Positions 27,022 to 34,689 of a stretch of 64,000 nt of DNA are shown piece after piece (the first letter of the stretch is position 1; every line of letters starts with the position of its first letter). Position numbers and translations under genes: made by a program. Source of the stretch: Kozakia baliensis. Its GTDB lineage: Bacteria; Pseudomonadota; Alphaproteobacteria; Acetobacterales; Acetobacteraceae. Under the pieces are notes generated by a model. That model made no database searches. It saw only the letters and a list, made by a program, of their open reading frames with translations, and was not told the DNA's origin. The stretch covers positions 504,501 to 568,500 of the forward strand of contig NZ_CP014674.1 in the NCBI RefSeq assembly GCF_001787335.1, in the 5' to 3' direction.

Positions 27022-27477
27022 ATGATCCGCCCGATGATTGCCGTCTTGAACGGCCCGAATCTTAATATGCTCGGTATGCGCCAGCCGGAAATATATGGCC
27101 ATGCCACGCTCGACGATCTGGAGCAGGTGTGCATCCAGACGGCCGAACGTTTGGACGTCGCCATCGATTTTCGCCAGACGAATATCGAAGGTGAACTTGT
27201 GTCCTGGATTCAGGAATGTCGTGGGCGCGCCCGCGGCATTGTCATCAACCCGGCGGCTTACGGGCATACCTCCATCGCTTTGCTGGACGCCTTGCTGGCG
27301 ACCGGCCTGCCGACGGTGGAGGTGCATATTTCCAATATTCATCGCCGCGATGCCTTTCGTCACCACACCTATACTTCGCAAGCCGCCATTGGCGTGATTT
27401 GCGGGTTCGGCGTGCGTGGTTATGCATTGGCCTTGCAGGCACTTTACGACATGATCGAAGACGAGGACGAACAATGA
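27022..27477 (+). CDS. aroQ: 3-dehydroquinate dehydratase, type II
   Basis: 151 aa from the ATG at 27022, the normal length of the family; upstream in-frame codons to 26929 are unlikely. Landmarks are IAVLNGPNLNMLGMRQPEIYG with the catalytic Tyr, NPAAYGHTSIAL, and the catalytic His in VEVHISNIH. It removes water from 3-dehydroquinate in the shikimate pathway and forms a dodecamer in known relatives. The accB start overlaps its stop (ATGA), the gene order common in alphaproteobacteria. Confidence 0.93.
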   Translation: MIRPMIAVLNGPNLNMLGMRQPEIYGHATLDDLEQVCIQTAERLDVAIDFRQTNIEGELVSWIQECRGRARGIVINPAAYGHTSIALLDALLATGLPTVEVHISNIHRRDAFRHHTYTSQAAIGVICGFGVRGYALALQALYDMIEDEDEQ

Positions 27478-27923
27478 GCCGTATGCTCGTGGACGCGGAT
27501 GCCATCCGGGCATTGGCCGATATTCTGACCGAAACCGGCCTGACGGAAATCGAAATCGCGGAAAAAGACAATCGTATCCGTGTCGCGCGTGGCGCGAGCG
27601 GCCCTGTCGTGCATGCGCCCGCACCAGTGGCGGCTGCCGCGCCTGCGACTTCAGCACCCGTCGCCGCACCAGTCGATCCCGCCAATCATCCCGGTGCGGT
27701 CAACAGCCCCATGGTCGGTATCGCCTATCTGACGCCCGATCCGTCATCTCCGCCTTTCGCCAATGAAGGGCAGAATGTCGTGGCCGGTCAAACGCTGATG
27801 CTGATCGAGGCGATGAAAACCTTTAACCAGATCAAAGCGCCGCGCAGCGGGAAACTGACGCGTTTCCTCGTCAGCAGCGGCGATCCGGTCGAATTCGGCG
27901 AGCCTCTCGCCATCATCGAGTAA
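27474..27923 (+). CDS. accB: Biotin carboxyl carrier protein of acetyl-CoA carboxylase
   Basis: 149 aa. The N-terminal ~45 residues form the usual small domain ([18 protein letters not shown]), followed by an Ala/Pro linker and a biotinyl domain. K115 in EAMKTFN is the biotinylation site, with Phe replacing the common Met of EAMKM-type sites. [15 protein letters not shown] holds the thumb region seen in AccB. Starts in ATGA overlap with aroQ; accC follows after 13 bases. It carries CO2 from biotin carboxylase to the carboxyltransferase in fatty-acid synthesis. Confidence 0.94.
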   Translation: MSRMLVDADAIRALADILTETGLTEIEIAEKDNRIRVARGASGPVVHAPAPVAAAAPATSAPVAAPVDPANHPGAVNSPMVGIAYLTPDPSSPPFANEGQNVVAGQTLMLIEAMKTFNQIKAPRSGKLTRFLVSSGDPVEFGEPLAIIE

Positions 27924-27936
27924 TCTTAGGCGCCTG

Positions 27937-29283
27937 ATGTTCTCTAAAATCCTCATCGCCAACCGCGGCGAAATCGCGCTGCGTATCCAGCGCGCCTGCC
28001 GCGAACTTGGCATCGCAACCGTTGCGGTGCACTCCACTGCGGATGCGGACGCCATGCATGTGCGCCTTGCCGATGAGGCTGTGTGCATCGGTCCGCCTTC
28101 TTCGCGCGATTCCTACCTTAACGTGGCGGCGATTCTTTCCGCTGCGACCATCACCGGGGCGGATGCGATTCATCCCGGGTATGGCTTTCTTTCCGAGAAT
28201 GCCGATTTCGCCGAAACGGTGGAAGAGCATGGTCTCGCCTTCATCGGCCCCACTGCGCAGCATATCCGCATGATGGGTGACAAAATCACCGCCAAGACCA
28301 CAATGCGCGCCCTGGGTGTGCCGTTGGTACCCGGCTCTGACGGTGCATTGCCGAATCTGAAAGCGGCGCGTGAAGTGGCGGAGCAAGTCGGTTATCCGGT
28401 GCTGATCAAAGCAGCGGCGGGCGGCGGCGGTCGCGGCATGAAAGTTGCCATGAACGCCGACGAGATCGAGGAAGCCTGGAGCGTCGCCCGGACGGAGGCG
28501 CGCGCCGCGTTCGGGAATGACGAGGTTTATCTCGAGAAATATCTCGATAAGCCACGCCATATCGAATTGCAGATTATGGCCGATACGCATGGCAATGTCG
28601 TGCATTTCGGTGAGCGCGATTGCTCGCTCCAGCGTCGTCATCAGAAGTTACTGGAAGAAGCCGGCTCGCCGGTTTTGACGCCGGAAGAGCGCGACACCAT
28701 CGGTGCGACGGCGACGTCCGCCCTGAAAAAGATGGGCTACCGTAACGCGGGCACGCTGGAATTCCTGTATCAGGACGGCCAATTCTGCTTCATCGAGATG
28801 AACACCCGCCTCCAGGTCGAGCACCCGGTGACGGAAATGGTGTGCGATGTCGATCTGGTGCGCGAACAGATCCGCGTGGCGGCAGGGCAGGCGCTCGGTT
28901 ACGAGCAGTCCGACATTCGTTTTAGTGGTCACGCCATCGAATGCCGCATCAATGCTGAAGATCCGGATACGTTTTTGCCTAATCCGGGCCTGATCAAGGT
29001 ATTCCATGCGCCGGGCGGTTTGGGCGTTCGGATGGATAGCGCCATCTATGCCGGTTATCGCGTCCCGCCCTATTACGACAGCATGATCGCAAAGCTGATC
29101 GTCCATGCGCCGACTCGCGCCGAGGCCATCGCGCGGATGCAGCGTGCGCTGGATGAGTGCGTTGTGGAAGGCGTGAAGACGGTCATCCCGCTTCACCGGA
29201 AAATTCTGGCCAATCCTGAGTTCCAGAAGGGCGAATATACGATCCACTGGTTGGAGCGTTTCGTTGAATCGCTGAAAAAATAA
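27937..29283 (+). CDS. accC: Biotin carboxylase subunit of acetyl-CoA carboxylase
   Basis: 448 aa, full length. It has [16 protein letters not shown] at the N-terminus, the glycine-rich ATP loop in [34 protein letters not shown] and the catalytic [14 protein letters not shown]. It carboxylates the biotin of AccB using ATP and bicarbonate. Directly downstream of accB in one operon with aroQ; the NIPSNAP-like gene follows after nine bases. Confidence 0.96.
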   Translation: MFSKILIANRGEIALRIQRACRELGIATVAVHSTADADAMHVRLADEAVCIGPPSSRDSYLNVAAILSAATITGADAIHPGYGFLSENADFAETVEEHGLAFIGPTAQHIRMMGDKITAKTTMRALGVPLVPGSDGALPNLKAAREVAEQVGYPVLIKAAAGGGGRGMKVAMNADEIEEAWSVARTEARAAFGNDEVYLEKYLDKPRHIELQIMADTHGNVVHFGERDCSLQRRHQKLLEEAGSPVLTPEERDTIGATATSALKKMGYRNAGTLEFLYQDGQFCFIEMNTRLQVEHPVTEMVCDVDLVREQIRVAAGQALGYEQSDIRFSGHAIECRINAEDPDTFLPNPGLIKVFHAPGGLGVRMDSAIYAGYRVPPYYDSMIAKLIVHAPTRAEAIARMQRALDECVVEGVKTVIPLHRKILANPEFQKGEYTIHWLERFVESLKK

Positions 29284-29292
29284 AGGAAGAAC

Positions 29293-29877
29293 ATGTCTTT
29301 TGTCGAAACGCTGACATTGCAATGTCGTGCTGGAACGCTCCCAAGCATTCTGTCGCAACTGGAAGCTTCGACGAAAGGCATCTCCGGGTTGGGATGCTGG
29401 ACCACTGAATTCGGAACCTTGAACCAGATTACGTTCCTGCGTTCTTCCGCCGATCTTTCGGCCCTGCTTGATGCGCCTCTCACCAATTTGCCCGATTCGG
29501 CAGTAGGCGTGCAGCAGATCGACACCACGCAATGGAAGTTGCACGGGGCGGAACTTCCCGCGCCGGGTGAGCATGGCGGCTGCTACGAATGGCGTTGCTA
29601 TGACATCGTGCCTGACCATCGGCGTGAACTCCTCACGCAATTTGGAGATGCGGTCCCCGCGCGTCTCGAGATGTCTTCTCTTTTTGCTTTGATGACATCC
29701 CTGAATGGCGCATCGCGCATCTGCCATATCTGGCCTTATGCCGATCTGGCCGAACGCGCCCGTTTGCGCAAGGAAGCAACGGCGGCCGGGGTATGGCCGC
29801 CCAAAGGCATCGCGCCTTACCTGGGCGCGATGCAAAGCTCGGTCCTGGTTCCTACGAGCTTTTCCGCTTATCGCTAA
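29293..29877 (+). CDS. NIPSNAP-like protein
   Basis: 194 aa. The second half reads as a ferredoxin-like dimeric alpha-beta barrel of the NIPSNAP type: YEWRCYDIVPDHRRELL, then HIWPYADLAERARLRKEA and a VWPP segment. The first half looks like a weaker copy of the same fold (ETLTLQCRAGTLPSIL, GLGCWTTEFGTLNQITFL). Function is unknown for bacterial members. It has AGGAAG before its ATG and is the last gene of the aroQ-accB-accC unit, ending at a strong terminator. Confidence 0.75.
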   Translation: MSFVETLTLQCRAGTLPSILSQLEASTKGISGLGCWTTEFGTLNQITFLRSSADLSALLDAPLTNLPDSAVGVQQIDTTQWKLHGAELPAPGEHGGCYEWRCYDIVPDHRRELLTQFGDAVPARLEMSSLFALMTSLNGASRICHIWPYADLAERARLRKEATAAGVWPPKGIAPYLGAMQSSVLVPTSFSAYR

Positions 29878-29883
29878 GTTTTC

Positions 29884-29925
29884 CCTTAGGGCGCAATCGA
29901 ACGATATCGCGATTGCGCCCTAAGG
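29884..29925. terminator. Strong bidirectional rho-independent-type terminator
   Basis: CCTTAGGGCGCAATCG (29884-29899) pairs perfectly over 16 bases with CGATTGCGCCCTAAGG (29910-29925) around a 10-base loop, followed by CTTTTGTT. It lies between the convergent NIPSNAP-like and protease genes. Confidence 0.88.
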
Positions 29926-29931
29926 CTTTTG

Positions 29932-32900
29932 TTATTCCGTCGGCGCAGGGACGGGCGGACGGAATTTCTCCGGATGCAGCGCCGGAATGGGGTGTTCTTT
30001 AAGCTCCTGTTGAAGCAGATCGATAGCGGCGGAAAGCTGCTGGTCTTGCCCCTTGAATGTCGCTACCGGCATGTTTTCCACGCTTTTATCCGGCTCGACG
30101 CCATGATTTTCGACTAGCCAATGGCCGTTCATGTCGAAATACGGATTTTCCGCCGTTCGGGCGTTGCCGCTATCGATCAGACGGTCGCTGTCCGAAAGCC
30201 AAACGCCCGCGCCAGCGGTTCGCATGCCGACAAGCGGCGCGATATGGAGCGATTTGATGCCTTGGGAGAACGTCTCTCCGTCCGAATAGGTGAATTCGTC
30301 GCACAGCACGACGATCCGACCGCGGAAGGCCTGCTGCATATTGACCGAAGGGGCGTTGTCGTAACGTGCCCAGAACATCCAGGCGCGGCGCATCAACTGG
30401 CTCAAGACCCATGAATCGATGTTACCGCCCATGTTACGGCGCACATCGACGATCAGTCCGTCTTTATCGAGATTGGCGTAAAAATCCCGTGCGAACGAAG
30501 CGATGTCCGTATCGCCCATGGCCTGTAGGTGCAGATAACCGATCCTGCCGCCGCTTGCCTTCGCCACAGCCTGCGCCCGCCCGATTTCCCAATCGCGGTA
30601 ACGCAGCGCGTTTTCCCGTTTCATGCTGGTGGCCATGCTTACCGTGCGAATCTCACGCCCGCCGCGTTTGATCGCCAATAGCACCTGACGCCCCGCCTGA
30701 TCGGCCAGGAATGTCGAAAGATCCGGAGCGCCGACCACGCTTTGCCCGTTGATGCCGGTAATCAGATCGCCCTCGCGCGCATCGACGCCGGGGGCGAGGA
30801 GCGGCGAGAGTTCATCCGGCAGGTTTGGGTCTCCGGCATAAATATGATCGATGATGAAACCGCCCGGCTGCCGCGTTAGGTGCGCGCCCAATCCTGCGAT
30901 CAAATCCGAGGCCGGGCGCGTTCCGGTATCGGCGGGGCGTAACTGCGAATGCAGCGCGCCGAGTTCGCCCACCATTTGCCCCAGAAGATCGTCAAGGTCC
31001 GAACGGTCGCCCAGACGCGCCACCAAGGGGCGGTAGCGTTCGCGGGTGGCGTCCCAATCCACGCCGCGTAGGTTGCGATCATAGAAATGGTCGCGATGCA
31101 GGCGCCAAGCGTCGTCGAACATTTCCTGCCATTCCGCGCCAGGATCGACACGCAGGCGGAAATTATCGAGATTGACAGTCTGCTGCTTCGTATCGGTCGG
31201 CGCTTTGGCGGCAGCGGGGACGAGCAGGATTTTTGGCGCGGTAGGCGGCGGCCCGCTGACGAGCATCAGCGTCTTGCCATCGGGTGTTACGCTGAAATCG
31301 CGGATCTTAGGCGCGAAATCTTCGATTTTATGCTCGTCATTGTCGATATGGATGGATTTGAGCGTCTTGTCGTCGTCCGTGCCATCCAAAACGAATAGGA
31401 AATCCTTGGACGCGCCGAGGCCCTGATAATCCCCCGCCGGAACAGGCACGCGATAAAGGCGCTGCGGCAAGCCGGCGAGATCGATTGCCGGTGGTTTAGG
31501 TGTTTTTTCAGGCGTCTTGGGTGGTTCGGCCGGTTTGGGGCCATCCAGTTCCGTGCGCGGTTGGAACGGGAATTTCTCCTCTGCCTGGAGGGCGAGGGCA
31601 TAAATTCCGGTGCGTTTGGGAAAGACGGGCCCGAGATTGCGATCGCCCCAAGGCGAATCATTGGCCAGGCTGAAAGTGCGATCGGACAGGAACCACAGCC
31701 AATGGCCGTCAGGACTGAATTGCGGCGCGTAGGATTCGTATTCTCCGTCCGTTAGCCAAGTCGTTTTGTTGTTCGGCAGCGTATAAAGCGCGATCTGGCG
31801 GCGGATATTGCCGCCGCGCGTGCGTACGAAAGCGAAAGCACGTCCATCCGGCGACCAAGCCGCCACGTCGTAGCTGGTCGTGCCGTCTTTCGTCGCATCG
31901 TCGATAATGCGGTCGGTCTTTCCAGCGGTATCGTAAAGCCAGAGACGGCCAGACATATCGGTATGGACGATATGCTTGTTATCTGGCGCGACATACAATC
32001 CCGTTGGTTCGGTATGATTGCCGTGCGTCAACTGAACGCCATGCCCGTCGCCGTCAGTCGGGAAGCGCCAAAGTTCCGCTTCGCCACTGGCATCGCTGAA
32101 AGCGTAGAGCGCTTTGTCGTCCGCGCTGATCGCGGCGTATCGGAGGCGGATATTATCCGCATCGGCGATCTGCACGCGGCGGCGCGGGCCGGTGGAGGCG
32201 AGAACGGCATGCCCACGAAAAGTCAGCGCAACCTGATTGCCCTGCGGAGCGAGGGAGATGCCGTTGAGATAGCGGAAAGGCTCGGCCAGCCATTGCGGGC
32301 GTCTTGCCGCATCGTCGCTGACGGTATCGACCGGGAGCGGTGCATCTTCGTTTTTCGCGAGATCGAAAACATGCAGATCCGCGCCGATCTGATAGACGAT
32401 GCGATCGCCTTGAAGGCTCGCATCGCGCACGCTGAAAGCCGTATGGTGCGTCAGTTGCCGCGCATCCGTGCCATCCAGCGCATAGCTCCAAAGATTTTCG
32501 CGCCCGTTCTGATCGCTGACGACGACTAGACGATCATGCCACAACATGGGGCGGCGCAAATTGACGTCCTGTGGGCCGATGCGCTCGGCTTCCTGACCGT
32601 TTTTCGTATCGAAACGCCAAAGCTGTGATGCCGCGCCGCCGCGATAGGCGCGCAGATGATCGTGGCTTAGTGCGGTGCCGAACCGCACGAAATAGACCCA
32701 TTGCCCGTTCACGCTTAACGCGGCGTCGTTCGCATCCGCGAAGGGGTAGAGGTGGCGCGTTCCCGTTGCCGGGTCGATCCCCACGACAATTTTGCTGAAA
32801 GCCGGGCCAGAAGCCGGTGCCGTACTATAGAGAATGCCCGCCCGGCGGTCCCAGCCGATAGGCTGCACCGCCAGATTTTCGAACGTCACGCGCTTGGGCG

Positions 32901-33192
32901 TTCCGCCCGAGACCGGCATGACGTAGATTTCCGTCGGTCCGTCATAATTGGCGAGAAAAGCGACTTCCTTGCCATCGGGCGAGAGAATGGGATGAGGATC
33001 TACGCCGAGGCTATCGGTAAGTCGCCGTGCCGTGCCTCCGGCAATGGGGACGGCCCAAACCGATTGTTCGGCGTCGAATGCAACGATATTGGCGGCGATA
33101 CTGGGCGTGCGCAGATAACCGGGGGCGGCATGAGCGAAAGCTGGAAACGCCCCAATCAGAGCGGCACTGGCGAGCAGGCGGGCGAGACGCAT
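29932..33192 (-). CDS. Tricorn-like protease, S41 family, secreted
   Basis: 1086 aa from the ATG at 33192. A signal peptide (LARLLASAALIGAFPAFAHA) is followed by WD40/PD40-type beta-propeller repeats over roughly residues 30-560, with phrases such as PILSPDGKEVAFLANYDGPT and PQFSPDGHWLWFLSDR. A Pro/Lys-rich linker lies near 555-580. A PDZ domain (DLITGINGQSVVGAPDL) and the S41 catalytic core follow; the Ser-Asp pair is in CDEFTYSDGETFSQG near the C-terminus, with IVDVRRNMGGN before it. Length and domain order match bacterial tricorn homologues, which degrade peptides in large assemblies. The signal peptide implies periplasmic action here. A TTG at 33198 is the alternative start. Confidence 0.9.
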   Translation of the reverse strand: MRLARLLASAALIGAFPAFAHAAPGYLRTPSIAANIVAFDAEQSVWAVPIAGGTARRLTDSLGVDPHPILSPDGKEVAFLANYDGPTEIYVMPVSGGTPKRVTFENLAVQPIGWDRRAGILYSTAPASGPAFSKIVVGIDPATGTRHLYPFADANDAALSVNGQWVYFVRFGTALSHDHLRAYRGGAASQLWRFDTKNGQEAERIGPQDVNLRRPMLWHDRLVVVSDQNGRENLWSYALDGTDARQLTHHTAFSVRDASLQGDRIVYQIGADLHVFDLAKNEDAPLPVDTVSDDAARRPQWLAEPFRYLNGISLAPQGNQVALTFRGHAVLASTGPRRRVQIADADNIRLRYAAISADDKALYAFSDASGEAELWRFPTDGDGHGVQLTHGNHTEPTGLYVAPDNKHIVHTDMSGRLWLYDTAGKTDRIIDDATKDGTTSYDVAAWSPDGRAFAFVRTRGGNIRRQIALYTLPNNKTTWLTDGEYESYAPQFSPDGHWLWFLSDRTFSLANDSPWGDRNLGPVFPKRTGIYALALQAEEKFPFQPRTELDGPKPAEPPKTPEKTPKPPAIDLAGLPQRLYRVPVPAGDYQGLGASKDFLFVLDGTDDDKTLKSIHIDNDEHKIEDFAPKIRDFSVTPDGKTLMLVSGPPPTAPKILLVPAAAKAPTDTKQQTVNLDNFRLRVDPGAEWQEMFDDAWRLHRDHFYDRNLRGVDWDATRERYRPLVARLGDRSDLDDLLGQMVGELGALHSQLRPADTGTRPASDLIAGLGAHLTRQPGGFIIDHIYAGDPNLPDELSPLLAPGVDAREGDLITGINGQSVVGAPDLSTFLADQAGRQVLLAIKRGGREIRTVSMATSMKRENALRYRDWEIGRAQAVAKASGGRIGYLHLQAMGDTDIASFARDFYANLDKDGLIVDVRRNMGGNIDSWVLSQLMRRAWMFWARYDNAPSVNMQQAFRGRIVVLCDEFTYSDGETFSQGIKSLHIAPLVGMRTAGAGVWLSDSDRLIDSGNARTAENPYFDMNGHWLVENHGVEPDKSVENMPVATFKGQDQQLSAAIDLLQQELKEHPIPALHPEKFRPPVPAPTE

Positions 33193-33259
33193 TTTCAAAA
33201 GTCCAAACGAATCATAGTTACGAGAATGTTACGTAATCCGATCCGAAGGACAAGTAGCG

Positions 33260-33931
33260 TCAGCCCGCCGCCGCCCGTAAGCCGCTTCCTGCCGCGAGAG
33301 GACAAAGCGGCATAGCCAAAGCGAGAAACGCGCCGAGAAGATCGAGTTCCACGCCATAGCCGAGGTTGAACTGCACGGCGTAAGCGGCGGCGGCTCCGAA
33401 AATCAGGATGGGCGTCGCCAATGGCAACACCAGAAGCGGCAATAGAACACCGCCGCGCCGCGCACCCAATACAATCCCCGCCGCCATGCCGCCGATCAGC
33501 GAAAGCGTCGGCGTGCCGAGCGCCAAGCCGATCAGGAGCGGTGCGAGATCGGACGGTTTCATATCGAGCATGATCGCCAGTGGCGCAGCCGCCAGTAGGA
33601 GTGGCAAACCCGTCGTTAGCCAATGCGCGATGATTTTCGCCAGCGCCACGAAGGAAGGCGGCAATCCAAGCAGGAGAAGCTGATCCAGCGAGCCATCTTC
33701 CAACTCGGAGCCGAACAGCCGGTCCAGCGGCAGCAAGGTCGCCAGCAAGGCGCAAACCCATACGATGCCGGGTGCCATGCGGCGCAGCAATTCCGGAGAG
33801 GGGCCAAGCGCGAGCGGAAACAGGCTGCCGCATAATAAAAAGAACAGCAAAGCCGCCAGCGTGTCCGCGCCATGCCGTAGGGCCAAGCGCATTTCACGGC
33901 CGATCAGCGCCGTCATGGCCGAGCCGATCAT
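33260..33931 (-). CDS. ccmB: Heme exporter protein B (cytochrome c maturation)
   Basis: 223 aa, six hydrophobic helices. Landmarks are LIGREMRLALRHGADTLAAL at the N-terminus, then LDRLFGSELEDGSLDQLLLL, a CcmB hallmark that precedes the first loop. It forms an ABC complex with CcmA and CcmC in cytochrome c maturation. The ATG at 33931 overlaps the ccmA stop (ATGA). No ccmC follows; the next gene on this strand is the protease. Confidence 0.92.
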   Translation of the reverse strand: MIGSAMTALIGREMRLALRHGADTLAALLFFLLCGSLFPLALGPSPELLRRMAPGIVWVCALLATLLPLDRLFGSELEDGSLDQLLLLGLPPSFVALAKIIAHWLTTGLPLLLAAAPLAIMLDMKPSDLAPLLIGLALGTPTLSLIGGMAAGIVLGARRGGVLLPLLVLPLATPILIFGAAAAYAVQFNLGYGVELDLLGAFLALAMPLCPLAAGSGLRAAAG

Positions 33932-34575
33932 AGCATGATCTCCGTTTCCAAAGCGGGTAGGGTCAGATGTCGAGGGTTGGGCAGAGGAAGATCGACATGC
34001 GTGGTCGCCAAAATCATCCCGCCTGCCGCACGGTGCTGGGCCAGAATGATGCCCAGCCGTTCGATCGCGGCGGCGTCCAACCCGAGGCTCGGTTCATCCA
34101 ACAGCCAAAGCGGCGCGGCTTGTAGAAGAACGCGTGCGATGGCGGCACGGCGTTTTTGTCCCGCCGAAAGGAGGCGCGCTGGGAGTTCGGCAAGCGGCAA
34201 GAGATCGACGCGTTCGAGCGCTTCTTCTAGATCGGTGCCGCCGAGGCGCGCGGTGATGGCCAAATTCTCCACCAAGCTCAGGCCGGGCTTGAGCGCATCT
34301 TGATGGCCGAGATAGGCAAGGCGCAGAGCATGGGCAGTGCGGTCTTGCGAAACCGGTTGCCCATCCCAAAGAATCTCTCCTGAATCGGGCTGGCGCAATC
34401 CGGCCAACGTGCGAAGCAACGTGGATTTGCCGGCGCCGTTAGGGCCGGTGAGAAGCATGGCTTCGCCGTTATGCAGATCGAAAGCGACGCCGTCCAACAC
34501 CAGGCGCTCCCCGCGAATGACCGAGATGTCGCGTATTTGCAGGCGCGCATTCGGGCGGAGAGGAGCGTTCACCAT
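33928..34575 (-). CDS. ccmA: Heme exporter ATP-binding protein CcmA
   Basis: 215 aa. Walker A is GPNGAGKST, the signature is LSAGQKRRAAIARVLL (the SAGQ variant typical of CcmA) and Walker B is LWLLDEPSLGLD, followed by an ATTHVDLPLP H-loop region. The open frame continues upstream to 35967 antisense to acnA, but the ATG at 34575 gives the normal family length and N-terminus. ATP hydrolysis by CcmAB releases holo-CcmE. Divergent from acnA. Confidence 0.93.
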   Translation of the reverse strand: MVNAPLRPNARLQIRDISVIRGERLVLDGVAFDLHNGEAMLLTGPNGAGKSTLLRTLAGLRQPDSGEILWDGQPVSQDRTAHALRLAYLGHQDALKPGLSLVENLAITARLGGTDLEEALERVDLLPLAELPARLLSAGQKRRAAIARVLLQAAPLWLLDEPSLGLDAAAIERLGIILAQHRAAGGMILATTHVDLPLPNPRHLTLPALETEIML

Positions 34576-34689
34576 GGATCTCTCGTGGCTTTCATTATCA
34601 AATCGTTCCGGCTCTGGGCGAGACGGGCGCGGGTCTGTATAGAGGGCGCGGGCCGACGGGGCCAGCGGATGAAAGATTAAGGAGAGGCC